Positions 8,641-20,457 of a DNA stretch of 64,000 nt are shown here, one piece after another. The position numbers were made by a program, and so were the translations under genes. The notes beneath the pieces are model-generated. The model saw only the letters and a list, made by a program, of their open reading frames with translations. It was not told where the DNA came from and made no database searches. Each line of letters begins with the position of its first letter. The first letter of the stretch is position 1. Origin of the DNA: Platanthera guangdongensis (Eukaryota > Streptophyta > Magnoliopsida > Asparagales > Orchidaceae); the NCBI GenBank assembly GCA_039583875.1, contig CM077149.1, forward strand, positions 155,772,249-155,836,248, given 5' to 3'.

Positions 8641-11455
8641 ATTTAGACGGATAACCTGCCCTGCCAGCTAGTGGGAGCCTGGCAGCGGAACCGACTCGGA
8701 GCAAAGATTACCTAACCTCCACGAGAGGTCAACCTGTCCTGCCAGCTAGTGGGAGCCTGGCAGCGGAACCATCTCGGATAAAAAAGTACCTGACCTCCAC
8801 GAGAGGTCAACCTGCCCTGCCAGCTAGTGGGAGCCTGACAGCGAAACCGTCTCGGAGCAAAGAGTACCTGATCTCCACGAGAGGTCAACCTGCCCTGCCA
8901 GCTAGTGGGAGCCTGACAGCGGAACCGTCTCAGAGCAAAGAGTACCTGACCTCCACGAGAGGTCAACCTGCCCTGCTAGCTAGTGAGAGCCTGGCAGCGG
9001 AACCATCTCAGAGCAAAAAGTACTTGACCTCCACGAGAGGTCAACCTACCCTGCCAGCTAGTGGGAGCCTGGCAGCGGAACCATCTCGGAGCAAAAAGAA
9101 CAGGGGCATCCACGAGAGGTACCACCGGCCCTGCCAGCTAGTGAGAGCCTGACAGTGGGACCGTCATCGTAGCAAAGGGTACCTGACCTCCACGAGAGGT
9201 CAACCTGCCCTGCCAGCTAGTGGCAGCCTAGTAGTGGAACCGTCTCGGAGCAAAGAGTACCTGACCTCCGCGAGAGGTCAACCTGCCCTACCAGCTAGTG
9301 GGAGCCTGACAGCGGAGCCATCTCGGAGCAAAAAGTACTTGGCCTCCGTGAGAGGTCAACCTGCCCTGCCAACTAGTGGGAGCCTGACAACGGAACCATA
9401 TCGGAGCAAAAATTACCTAACCTCCACGAGAGGTCAACCTGCCCTGCCAGCTAGTGGGAGCCTGGTCAGCGGAACCATCTCGGAGCAAAGAGTACCTGAC
9501 CTCCACGAGAGGTCAACCTGCCCTGCAAGCTAGTGGGAGCCTGACAGCGGAACCGTCTCGGAGCAAGGAGTACCTGACCTCCACGAGAGGTCAACCTGCC
9601 CTGCCAGCTAGTGGGAGCCTGGCAGCGGAACCATCTCAGAGCAAAAAGTACCTGACCTCCACGAGAGGTCAACCTGCCCTGCCAGCTAGTGGGAGCCTGA
9701 CAACGGAACCATCTCAGAGCAAAAAGAAGAGGGGCATCCACGAGAGGTACCACCGGCCCTGCCAGCTAGTGAGAGCCTGACAGTTGGACCGTCATCGGAG
9801 CAAAGGGTACCTGACCTCCACGAGAGGTCAACCTGCCCTGCCAGCTAGTGGGAGCCTAGCAGTGGAACCGTCTCGGAGTAAAGAGTACCTGACCTCCGCG
9901 AGAGGTCAACCTGCCCTGCCAGCTAGTGGGAGCCTGACAGCGGAACCATCTCGGAGCAAAAAGTACTTGGCCTCCGTGAGAGGTCAACCTGCCCTGCCAC
10001 CTAGTGGGAGCCTGACAGCGGAACCATCTCGGAGCAAAAAGTACCTAACCTCCACGAGAGGTCAACTTGCCCTGCCAGCTAGTGGCAGCCTGGTCAGCGG
10101 AACCATCTCGGAGCAAAACGTACCTGGCCTCCACGAGAGGTCAGCCTGCCCTGCCAGCTAGTGGGAGTCTGGTCAGCGGAACCATCTCAGGGCAAAAAGT
10201 ACCGGACCTCCACGATAGGTCAACCTGCCCTGCCAGCTAGTGGGAGCCTGGGAGCGGAACCATCTCGGAGCAAAAAATACTTGACCTCCACGAGAGGTCA
10301 ACCTGCCCTGCTAGCTAGTGGGAGCCTGACAGCGGAACCGTCTCGGAGCAAAGAGTACCTGACCTCCACGAGAGTTCAACCTGCCCTGCCAGCTAGTGAG
10401 AGCCTGACAGCGGGATCGTCATCGGAGCAAAGAGACCTGGGCTTCCACGAGAGGTACGCCTGCCCTGCCAGCTAGTGAGAGCCTGACAGCAGGACCGTCA
10501 TCGGAGCAAAGGGTACTTGACCTCCATGAGAGGTCAACCTGCCCTGCCAGCTAGTGAGAGCCTGGCAGCGGAACCGTCTCGGAGCAAAGAGTACCTGACC
10601 TCCATGAGAGGTCATCCTGCCTGGCCAGCTAGTTGGAGCCTGACAGCGGAACCATCTCGGAGCAAAAAGTACTTGGCCTCCACGAGAGGTCAACCTATCC
10701 TGCCAGCTAGTGGGAGCCTGACAGCGGAACCATATCGGAGCAAAAAGTACCTGACCTCCACGAGAGGTCAACCTGCCATGCCAGCTAGTGGGAGCCTGAC
10801 AGCGGAACCATCTCGGAGCAAAAAGTACCTGACCTCCACGAGAGGTCAACCTGCCCTGCCAGCTAGTGGGAGCCTGGCAGCAGAACCGTCTCGGAGCAAA
10901 AAGTACCTGACCTCCACGAGAGGTCAACCTGTCCTGCCAACTAGTGGGAGCCTGACAGCGGAAGCATCTCGGAGCAAAACGTACCTGACCTCCACGAAGG
11001 TCAACCTTCCCTGCCAGCTAGTGGGAACCTGGCAGCGGAACCATCTCGGAGAAAAAAGTACCTGACCTCCACGAGAGGTCAACCTGCCCTGCCAGCTAGT
11101 GGGAGCCTGACAGCGGAACCATCTCGGAGCAAAAAGTACCTGACCTCCACGAGAGATCAACCTGCCCTACCAACTAGTGGGAGCCTGGCAGCGGAACCAT
11201 CTCGGAGCAAAAAGTACGTGGCCTCCACGAGAGGTCAACCTGCCCTGCCAGCTAGTGGGAGCCTGACAGCGGAACCATCTCGGAGCAAAAAGTACCTGAC
11301 CTCCACGAGAGGTCAACCTGCCCTGCCAGCTAGTGGGAGCCTGACAGCGGAACCATCTCGGAGCAAAAAGTATCTGACCTCCACGAGAGGTCAACCTGCC
11401 CTGCCAGCTAGTGGGAGCCTGGCAGCGGAACCATCTCGGAGCAAAAAGTACTTGG
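8640..11455 (-). repeat. 78-bp tandem array, about 36 copies, with higher-order structure
   Basis: The unit runs AGCTAGTGGGAGCCTG, CAGCGGAACC, ATCTCGGAGC, CTGACCTCCACGAGAGG, CAACCTGCCCTGCC. Its period is 78 bp, which is 26 codons, so long ORFs on both strands are artefacts. A homologous 78-bp array sits in the 3' untranslated part of the complete family-A element (49560-50300). The array therefore derives from the region between gag and 3' LTR of a minus-strand family-A element. Variant units recur 628 bp apart (for example GGCCTCCGTG at 9341 and 9969), showing an eight-unit higher-order repeat. Confidence 0.92.
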
Positions 11456-11972
11456 TAAAGAAAAAGGACATTACATACAACCTACCCTGACCTAACCTGG
11501 CAGGTGATACTCATTACAAGGAAAATACATATGGAACTCTGTGCGAGTTAGGGTGAGATCTCTCCACTCAATCCCTATTCCTTGGGGCCTCGGTTCCTCC
11601 CCCCTGAGCGATTCCTCCTTCGCCTTTTTCTCCCTTAGCCGACCGCCAAACTTGATGTGGTGGAGATAGGAACCACCTTGGGGCTGTCTCGCCGAGATCC
11701 CTGGAAGCTGTCTTGCCGAGATCCCTTGAAGCCGTCTCACCGAGAAGGGGGGAGCTAGCTCCTGGGGGGTCGGGGTAGAGCTATCACCCTGAGGAGCAAT
11801 GCTTCACAACATCTCCATGAAGCCCTAGATGGATGCCATGAACTCTTGCCTCCCCACAAAGGGTCTGGGCTGGGGAGCTCGTCAAGATCATCACTACCTC
11901 CCTGACCTCCAGCCATGACACTTTCCCAAGATCTTCTGTGCTGGTCACTCTCCACGCTCACCGTACGAAAAG
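11456..11972 (-). pseudogene. family-A internal remnant with gag N-terminus and primer site, most of gag deleted
   Basis: The left part (about 11500-11550) matches the sequence just past the gag stop of the complete element (CTCATTACAAG, near 50399). The right part (11755-11961) matches its gag N-terminus ([11 protein letters not shown]). Some 2 kb of gag-protease in between is missing. The primer-site region lies at 11952-11972, next to the LTR that begins at 11973. Confidence 0.7.
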
Positions 11973-12540
11973 TGCTGAAGCCAAAATGACCTATGTGGAG
12001 TTGGGGTCCCTAGAAAGGGGTGACCTCACACCTACTACACCAGGAGGAACGTCACGGACAAAAGATCAAGAAGCTGGAAGGACCCTGGCTGTGTCGACAC
12101 AGCACACCCTGTGTCGACACAGCACACCCTGGCTGTGTCGACACGACACAACCTGTGTCGACACAGCACACCCTGGCTGTGTCGACACAGCAGGCCCTAA
12201 CTGTGTCGACACAGCACTGCCTGGCTGTGTCGACACAGCAGGCCCTGTGTGTCGACACAGCACTGCCCTGGCTGTGTCGACACAGCATGCCCTGTGTCGA
12301 CACAGCATGCCCTGTGTCGACACAGCAGGCCCTGTGTCGACACAGCAGGCCCTGTGTCGACACAACAGACCCCTCAGCTCCTTAAACAACCCCTACAACC
12401 TATCCCAGCTGTTGTTCCATTCTTCCAGCCCTACAGCAGCCCAGATCAGCATGCTGACTTCCCATGGAGGCCCTAATCCAGTCTATTGCCTCATTCCAGG
12501 CTACCTGAGACTTGCTTTATTGTCTCTCTAGTTATGTTTG
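11973..12540 (-). repeat. family-A 5' LTR remnant, rebuilt around a GTGTCGACAC array
   Basis: The first 110 bp (TGCTGAAGCC, then GGGGTGACCTCACACC and GATCAAGAAGCT) align with the LTR start at 47749 (TGTTGAAACC, then GGGGTGACCTCACACC and GATCAAGAAGCT). After that the sequence jumps into a palindrome array and does not show the family's TATA region or its TTGTACA end. The right boundary is uncertain. Confidence 0.65.
12085..12368. repeat. array of 13 GTGTCGACAC palindromes
   Basis: Thirteen perfect copies of the 10-bp palindrome GTGTCGACAC, often extended to CTGTGTCGACACAG, are separated by short CAGGCCCTG- or CACACCCTGG-like spacers. The dense palindromes make overlapping false ORFs on both strands. 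No real gene is supported. Confidence 0.95.
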
Positions 12541-13799
12541 CTTTATTTTCCTATTTGCTTGATAATTTGATTCTGTTCTTTCCCACACTTATGCAACAAC
12601 TCCTATTTTCATATTGCTAAGCTTCATTTTTTGTAATCTATCCCCTATTATTTGATTTAAGTTCTTATTATTGCAAGTTAGTTGTCAGATTTGTGTTTGC
12701 ATTTTAAATTATACCTGGTCTCCGATAGGACCTTACCCTGCATCACATTGATTTATGATTAACAGTGGCTCTTTACTTCATATATTTGTAGCTTAATGGA
12801 GAACAAATCATATGATTGAGAATTGTCCGTCGATATTACATTCCACTAGCATACGGAGTTTCACCAAATATTTTGTATTGTAAATTGCAGTTTTTTGTCT
12901 CTATACTACAACTGGAATCAAGTCTAACACAATGAGTGTTGAATGCTATGGTGCGTATATTTAACATATTTTATTTTTTGCTTGGGGGGGAAAAGGAGTT
13001 ATCTATACTAATATAAATTTTTAATTTGTACTAATTAATATGGACCTATGGACGAATGATTTTTTTTTTATAATTGGTCTGCACCTAACATTTTGGTGTT
13101 GCACTTAAATTTTTTGGGTTTGCACTTAACCGTGATTTGCACATAGCGAAAACAAGTTTGCACTTAACATTGCTCTATTTTAATAACCTAATCACCGACA
13201 GCCAATCATTGTTGTCAGCCCAATCATTGAAAAGAGGCTAAAGTGAGAAGGGTTATGAAAGAAGGGTCATTCTTATACTTTAGATTATTAACAAGGCTAT
13301 TTCAGAAATTTGTCCTTTTCTGTCCACCACCACAGTAATAAAAAACTAAAGAAGTATTAATTTAAAAAAAAAACAAGAGAAGAATAAATTTTACGGCCTG
13401 CTTGATTCAAAATTGGTTTACCCAATAGTTTCCCCGGGAATTAGGGTTGAAACCCCAAAGAAGCAGTATTTTAACAATTCCGGGATTTGGGTCGCAATGG
13501 GTTTCTCTAATCCCCGCGCCATTCCTCCCTCGCCCCCGGCGTACGATGTGCACTGTAGACTATAGTTATAGTATATTCTGCTTGCTGCAACCTCTCTCTA
13601 TTTCTCACTGTACGGTGGGATTGAGCGCCAGCGAGTAGGAGACAGAAGAGACGATGGAGAGGGACAGAGAGATGGGAGGAAGAACATGAACTGAGAATTG
13701 TGAACGCCATTCAGACATGTTTCTTTATTTATTCATTAATTCAGACATGTTTATGAACAGACACGCCGGAGCAACTTCTTCGGCTCTCAGCAGTAAAGC
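12541..13799. other. AT-rich interval without a recognisable gene
   Basis: The sequence is AT-rich. Several TTTGCACTTAAC phrases (13080-13170) look like a decayed repeat. A more GC-rich patch at 13480-13700 has short ORFs on both strands with no family resemblance. I see no conserved coding sequence. Confidence 0.6.
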
Positions 13800-14213
13800 T
13801 AGGCGATTGTAAACGACAACCGTTATTTGCTAGTCGCACACAAAATTTTCTAATTTTTTGCATTTTTCCGAAATACTTCTTATACATGTAATTTCAGCAA
13901 AAGTGTTCAACACGAAAGTTGTAAATCTCGACGAGATCTACAACTTTCGTGTTGAACACTTTTCCTGTAATTGCATTTACAAGGCGTATTTCTGAAAGGC
14001 GCAAAACATGTTCATATTTCGAAAGTACGTCTTGTACATGCATTTTTAAGAAAAGTGCTCAACAAGAAAGTTGTTGATCTCGATGAGATCTACAACTTTC
14101 GTGTTGAACACTTTTCCTAAAATTACATGTACAAGACGTATTTTGAAAAGCCAAGAAAAGTTAGGAGATTTTGGGGTGCGGCTAGCCAATAACGGGTTGC
14201 GTTAACAATCACC
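13800..14213. mobile_element. MITE-like TIR element with two internal hairpins
   Basis: The left end (AGGCGATTGTAAACG, then CGTTATTTGCTAG) and the reverse complement of the right end (AGGTGATTGTTAACG, then CGTTATTGGCTAG) form roughly 40-bp imperfect terminal inverted repeats. Inside are two 65-bp imperfect palindromes (about 13900-13964 and 14054-14118), each with arms AAAGTGTTCAACACGAAAG or a close variant and a loop around CTCGACGAGATC. No convincing target duplication flanks the ends and no transposase is present. Confidence 0.6.
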
Positions 14214-14252
14214 TAAAACTAAAGCTCTGATTCGAGTTCTGTTTGTTACTTT

Positions 14253-15733
14253 TGTTAGGAATTGTGCCCTACAATGTTTCTCAGTATTTGAAGAGCCATC
14301 ACCAATCATGCTAAGGAGCATAATGTATTTGATGTGTGCATTAGTTCTTGCATGCAGGTAGTCCATGATTGGACATGTGAAGAAAAATGAGTTTGGTAGT
14401 AAACTCAAAATTCGTCGAGCTCAGTTCATAGTTCAACGAGCTCAGGTCGCTGGTAGTCGAGCTCAGCTCAACATTCCTTAGGATAAGCTCAAGAGCTCAA
14501 GATTCAGAGGTCGTCGAGCTCAATCTACAGTTCGTCGAGCTCAGCCCACAAATCGTTGAACGCAATTCAACAGTTGTCGAGCTAAAGTCAGAAAAATTGA
14601 CTAAGGCAAAAAAACACTGAGACTGCTGAGAAGTATGCGTTGAGACCGCTGAGAAGAAAGAGTTGAGACAAAAACTTGTCAGCTGTTAAGAAGAAAGCGC
14701 TGAGACCACTGAGAAAAAGTGTTAAGACCGTTGAGAAGAAAGCGCTGAGACAAAAACTTGTCAGCTGTTAAAGAGAAAGTGTTGAAACCGCTGAGACGAA
14801 AGCACTAAGACCGCTGAGTAGAAAGCGCTGAGACAGAAGCTTATCTCAGTTGTTAAGAAGAAAGCGTTGAGACAGAAACTTGTCTCAGCTATTAATAAGG
14901 AACCGCTGAGACCGCTGAGACAGAACCGCTGAGACAAAGCCAGGGAAAATTCACAAGTCCAGAAGCGTTGAGAGCCAAGACAGATGACATTGAGTGACTT
15001 AACATCACTCAACGCTTAATGGAATTCTGGAATATTTTCTAAGTCCAGATGTTGATGACCACTGCTGACATCATCAAAGTCAAAATTACAGGAAGCCGTT
15101 TTGAAAAAGCTGTTGTAGCGCCGAAAGCTACTTTGTCCTTTTCTGATGGAGGTGACGCTCACCAATCCTTGGTGAGCCCACATACAATTGTGTCATTGAT
15201 TCAAATTAACGCATATAAAAAGGAAAAAGAAAAGGTGACTAGGGTTAATGAACACACGGAGAACAAACGCAGAAAATAAAAAGAAAACTAGAGGCGACTG
15301 AACATCTTCTTCTCCATTAAGCTTGAAAGCTCAAGTCCAGCAGAGATATCTTGAAGGCAAAGGAAGATAGCTGAAGCACTTCAAAGTTTAGCAAGTTAGT
15401 TCTCTCTAGAACAGAGAAACTGATTCATCCCTTCAGCAAACTGATAGATGTTCATCTGTGCAGCAGAAAAGTGTTAGCTGTAAAAGAAGACTAATTCTTT
15501 CTACAGCAAGTGAGCTAGACTGATATCTGCTCAGTACAACAAAGTTGGCTCAGAGATTTTTCTCTGAGTCAGTTATTTTATTTTTATTAAACATTCTGTT
15601 TTATTTAATGATCATTCTCGGCGGAAAGAATCTTCTCCACACCTAAAACACGCAGAACCTGTGCCTCATCTATCAACAATTTCTCCTTTTTCGCTTTCCT
15701 TGCTTTAAGACAATAAGACGTATGTTCAAACTT
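14253..15733 (+). repeat. copia-like LTR (TGTTAGGAATTGTGCCCTA start), right end unclear
   Basis: The start TGTTAGGAATTGTGCCCT is a common plant copia LTR start. TTCGTCGAGCTC-type repeats (14405-14580) and CGCTGAGAC repeats (14590-14960) fill U3. A TATA box (CATATAAAAAGG) lies near 15210. A possible LTR end, TATCAACA, is at 15678, but the flanks give no matching duplication. The solo gypsy LTR at 15739 is inserted just beyond. No gene. Confidence 0.5.
14405..14960. repeat. two adjoining short-repeat arrays: TTCGTCGAGCTCA and CGCTGAGAC
   Basis: The left part has about eight exact or near copies of TCGTCGAGCTCA with irregular spacing. The right part repeats CGCTGAGACC and GAGAAGAAAGCG units about 14 times with frequent substitutions. 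Both lie upstream of the TATA box of the copia-like LTR. Confidence 0.75.
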
Positions 15734-15738
15734 GTGTG

Positions 15739-17715
15739 TGTAACGTCCCGAAAATTGTATTTGAGTCGGTCGCGAAAAAGGGGATTTTGGTGCCTGTTTA
15801 GGGGTACACGGCCTAGGACACGGGCGTGTCCAAGGCCGTGTCTGGCTGGTGATTTTTTGGCCGTTTTCATCCCGAGAAGGACACGGCCAGGAACACGGCT
15901 GGATGACACGGGCGTGTCATTGGACACGGGCGTGTGCTTACCCGTGTCCGTACCCGTGTGCAGTTGGGTCGTGTCAGTTGGCGTGGCGGTTATGCGTGAC
16001 ACGCCCCTGGACACGGGCGTGTCGAGAGACCCGACACGGGCGTGTCAGGTTGGACACGGCCGTGTCTGAGCCCGTGTGTCTTTTTTTGTGGTCGACGATC
16101 GTGCCTGGATCGAGGCACACGACCTGGGACACGACCGTGTGCCAAGCCGTGTTCGGCCCAGGTCTGGAGATTTTCGAGCGGATCTGAGCCGTTCGTTTTC
16201 TTTAATTAAGATCCAACGACCCAGATGGTTTCCTGCTCTGTTAAGGCCGGGAATATGAGAGTTAATCCTTCATCTATCTCCCAACATTATCTCTCTCAAG
16301 GAGTTGGAAAGAGGAGGAAGAAGGAAGGGATTCCGGCCGCCGGCGGAGCATCGGAGCACCGTTTCGAGATCTGAGAGCGGATCCGTGGAGGAAAGTTCGT
16401 TGCGAAGAGTTCTGTCCGTGTAGTTTTTTTCATGGCGCCAAAACGGACTACAAGGGTAACGATTCTCTACTTGAGCATGTTAATCTCTTTCTTTCTGCAT
16501 AGGGTATCCCGCTCCCGCGAGTGTGCGGTGAGTGCGTGGTATTCCTTGGGGTTGATGTGAATAGTCCCCCTTGTGTTGCATATAGAGTCCGGAATCATAA
16601 GTACGGGCATAGACATTGTGTGTGAAGCCTACCCGGACGTGTATTGTCTGGATCGGTGATGTTGCATTTGATATGATTTGCTGGAGAAGACTCCGTGCTT
16701 TGGGTTTTCGGGTTTGTACGCGGTAGATTGCAACAGGAATCCTTGGAGGTTAGCTTCAAGGCGCACCCGGAAAACTGAGCGGAAACGTGTTCTGCTAACT
16801 TGGCGGTCTGGGAACCGGCCTTGATCATAACTGGGTTATGAGATTGTTTGGAAAATTTTGGGATCCGAGAGAAGGTTGGCCGGCGCGTAGGACTTAAAGT
16901 GTATATGCGGTGTGAGCAACGGACAAGTGGAATTGGACCTAGGCTATGTGGAACGGTGCGAGAAATCCGAAAAGGGCACTGGCTGTTGGCATAGTCGGGA
17001 GCCTTAGACGGTGGTCAGAAAGGCTAAATGCTCACTTGGTTGCCATCTTTGGGATGGTGGTGAAGAAGCTGATTGTTCAGGATTCACTGTTAATGTACCC
17101 TGAGTGCACGGGGTGTTTGGCCGTGCGAGCCTACACCTGTGGCGTAGTATAGTTGCGCTTTATTGTTTTATTGGGCTAATGTTATGCAGGGAAAGAGCAC
17201 CGTCGTCCCGAGCAAGGGGCAGGGTCGTTATAATTTGGTCGGCTTTTGGCTGACCGTTGCTTTGTTTGCCACCGTGCGGTGGAATTGTGCTTGCAGGTGC
17301 TGCGGAGCCGAGTACCAAATAGCGGGCTGGAGCCCATGTTGCTGTGCTGGCCCTTGAAGGCCAAATAGAATTGTTGTTTTTATTTTATCACGTGTGGCCG
17401 GCCTGCGAGCCAATGTATGTAAGACATGTATGTATTAAGTGAACATTTGTAAGGTCATAAGGCCATGTACCCCTTTCAGTGTATTTTGGATTTCATTCCT
17501 GTGGTTGTGGTCGTGGACATTCATATATATTGGATTTAAGATTTGGGTTCTTTCAATTTTAAAAGCTTCCGCTAGAATGCTCTGTGTAGGACGAATAGTC
17601 TTAATTGGATAGTTTGAATATTCATTTGGTAACCCTTCCGACTGTCTGTGGTATATGGCGTCGGGTTACAGCTGGACCTTCTGTTATATGTCATGCGACA
17701 GATGAGGGTGTTACA
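15739..17715 (+). mobile_element. solo gypsy LTR, 1,977 bp, target duplication GTGTG
   Basis: The segment begins TGTAACGTCCCG and ends GGTGTTACA, with TGTAAC/GTTACA as inverted ends. It is flanked by GTGTG on both sides (15734-15738 and 17716-17720), a 5-bp target duplication. No coding region lies inside, so it is a solo LTR left by recombination. U3 carries the CACGGGCGTG palindrome array. The short ORFs across it are not supported as genes. Confidence 0.92.
15800..16150. repeat. array of ACACGGGCGTGT-type palindromes in the solo LTR
   Basis: GACACGGGCGTGTC, ACACGGCCGTGT and half sites (ACACGG, CCGTGTC) recur more than 15 times in about 350 bp. The centre (GGGC or GGCC) varies while the ACACGG/CCGTGT arms are kept, as expected for a dimer-type site. 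Confidence 0.85.
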
Positions 17716-19200
17716 GTGTGCCTATTTTCAATATACTATAATTATTTCCTATCTTCATTTGTAAAGAAGGTCTCTAAAAATAAATCTTTGAAGAGTAAGG
17801 TCACTACCTCCGTTAAGAAAGAGGTCACCCCCCCCCCCCCACACACACACACATCGAGCATAGAGCCCGCGCCCTATGATAGTGGAGGGCCTGCCCCTTC
17901 TGTGATGAGTAGGAACTGTGTTCCCCATACAACAACTATCTCAGGTGTCAACACCGGGTAGCACACTAATGATTGCAATAACTACTTCCACCAGATAGCG
18001 TGCTCACAATTATAATAACTACCTCTACTAAATAGCGCACTAATAATAACATCAACTACCTCTGTTATCAATACTAATAGCGCAATAACAATTATAACAC
18101 CTACCTCCACCATACAACACATTTACAATTACAACAACTACCTCTGGTACCAACACCGAGCAATGCACTAAGAATGACAAGAACTACCTCCACCAGGTAG
18201 CGCGCTCATGATTACAACAACTTCCTCTAGTACCAACACCAAGTAGCGTGCTAACAAATGCAACTACTACCTCCACCATACAACATGGTCACAATGATAA
18301 CAACAACCTCTGGTACCAGAACCAGATACTACGCTAATAATTACAACAACTACCTCTAGTATCAATACCGGGCAGCACACTGAAAGTGAAAACAACTACC
18401 TCTATCAGAGATCGAGCTCATGATTACCTCTAGTACCATCATCGAGTAGCATGCTAATAGTTACAACAACAACCTCCACCATGTAGCGCAATAACAATTA
18501 TAATAAATACCATCATCGAGTAGCGCGCTAACAATAATAGCAACTACCTCCGGTGCCAACACCGGGTAGCGCACTAATAGTTATAGCAACTACCTCCACC
18601 AGGTAGCATGCTAACAATTACAACAACTATCACCACTGGGTAGCATGCTAATAATAACAACTATCTATGATACCAATACTGGGTAGAGCGCTAACAATTA
18701 CAACAACCATCTTCACCAGGTAGCACACTCACAATGATAGTAACTACCTATGGTACCATGACCGAGTAGCACGCTCATAATTACAATGATGTCCTCTGAT
18801 GTTGACACCAAGTAGCGAGCTCATAAATCGCTTTCGCGTGGTTTGAGCACACCGCTCCCATGCCTCCTGAGCGTACTGCTCTTGAACAACATGAGCGTCC
18901 TGTTCCCGCGCTGCTGAGCGCCCCCCTACCGCTCTTCATGTGCGTTCCGTTCCCGCGCTACTTGAGCGTCCCGCTCCTGTGCTGCCTGAGCACCCCGCTC
19001 CCGCACTGCTTGAGCACCCCGCTCCCGCACTGCCTGAGCACCCTGCCCCGCTCCCGCGCTGATTGAGTGCCTCGCTCCCGCGCTTGAGCGTTCTACTGCC
19101 GTGTTGTATGAGCCTCCTTCTTCCATGCTTCTTGAGCCTCCTACTCTCACACTACTTGAGCTTCCTACTCTCGTGCTGCTATTATCAGAAGCAAATCACT
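17716..19200 (+). repeat. two degenerate minisatellites, no gene
   Basis: From about 17930 to 18840, a loosely conserved repeat of about 50-100 bp recurs, built from AACTACCTCYRSTACCA, ACACCGRGTAGC and GCGCTAATAATTACAAC. From about 18850 to 19180, a 24-bp GC-rich unit (TGCTTGAGCACCCCGCTCCCGC and variants) repeats. The 24-bp unit encodes an octapeptide LSTPLPHC in one frame, but the frame has no other gene character. Confidence 0.7.
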
Positions 19201-19851
19201 GAGGGGTAAGGTCACGACTTCTAGTACTAACATCAAGTAGCGAACTCACAAATCAAATACGAACCCCCGATAAAGGAGCAAGCCGCCACCCCCTATGCCG
19301 AGTAACAAGCCAACAAGAAGAGGGCCAACGTCCGATGCTTATACCGAGCAAGCACACGAAGAGATGCCTCAAATTGAAAAATAGAATCATGTATGTGAAA
19401 GTTGTGTAAAAATTCATGCAAAAAATATGTGACCATCAGGAATAATTTCTGGGTTCGTTTCTTACAAGTTACGACCCCCAAAAATTTTGGGGTATAGGAC
19501 GAGGTTCCCCTAAAATCTATTCGAATCAATTCGACATTCATGGCTTGTAACCCTGATCGGACATCTAAAACGGTTTGCCTCAACCGGGCAGGACTTTTTC
19601 CCAACCAGATCAAGATTAGCAGCAATGCGCAGACGCACACACACACTCTTCCCTACATGTGCGTTTGTGCGTGTGACCAGACCATGTGTGTGAGTGCCCT
19701 CGACCCCCGTGCCTTTGCCATCTCACTGGCGAGCCTGCCTTGGCTGCCCAGGGACATGATCGTCATATCTGGAAAATTGGTGATCCAAAAGCATGATCGT
19801 CATCATGCTCCCTCATTCATCCGTTCAATTTCCAAGAAGATCAATTACTAA
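19201..19851. other. interval without recognisable gene
   Basis: Only short ORFs on both strands and a CACACACAC stretch near 19633 are seen. No conserved protein motif or clear repeat boundary was found. Confidence 0.6.
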
Positions 19852-20457
19852 GAGCAACTCCAATGGGAATCTCTATATTTAGAGATTCCCATTGTACCAT
19901 GTTCTCTAAATATAGAGAACATGGTTAGAGCAACTCCAACCATGTTCTCTATATTTAGAGAACATGATGTAAAAATATATTTTCTATGTATTTTTTAACA
20001 TTTGTATGTGTATGTACACACCCATATATGTATATGAATATGTATGTATAATTATATATATAATAATCATAGTATATGTATATAAAATATATACCCAATA
20101 AAATAATATTTTAATAATAATATGATAAATAATTACTAAAATATAATCGATATTAGTCTCGTTTTGTAGGTCCCGAAAAAATAAATTTTTTGATATATTA
20201 CATGTAATATTTGAAAAATATATAGTGACGATTACGAGCAATACATTGAAATAAATGTGTTTTATAAATGTCTAATTTAAACAATAATAAATAAAAAAAT
20301 ACATTAAAAATCAATGGCTGCCCCTCTATTTACTCTCTCCTGCCTCTAAATTTAGAGGTGGAGAGAGAAGATCTCCATTTATACAGCCCATAATGGAGAT
20401 CGGTTGGAGGAAATTCTGGCGCCATTTTTAGAGAATGGCGACCCGTTGGAGTTGCTC
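19852..20457. mobile_element. Tourist-like MITE, 606 bp, TSD TAA
   Basis: The ends GAGCAACTCCAATGGG and, in reverse complement, GAGCAACTCCAACGGG form the terminal inverted repeat, flanked by TAA on both sides (19849-19851 and 20458-20460). A 3-bp TAA/TTA duplication is typical of PIF/Harbinger-derived MITEs. The left end repeats its own terminus (AGAGCAACTCCAACC again at about 19926), with hairpins of TCTCTAAATATAGAGA. The centre is very AT-rich. No transposase. Confidence 0.85.

Noticed and set aside
8712..11490. Many overlapping ORFs of 75-182 codons on both strands with repeated Ser/Pro/Arg peptides
   Set aside because: The 78-bp repeat is 26 codons long, so any stop-free frame stays open along the array on either strand. 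There is no start context or conserved domain.
12020..12531. ORFs with repeated CVDTA/CRHS peptides
   Set aside because: They are produced by the GTGTCGACAC palindrome, which reads alike on both strands.
15673..16258. ORFs of 112-115 codons on both strands in the solo LTR
   Set aside because: They overlap the palindrome array, lie in a non-coding LTR and show no family motif.
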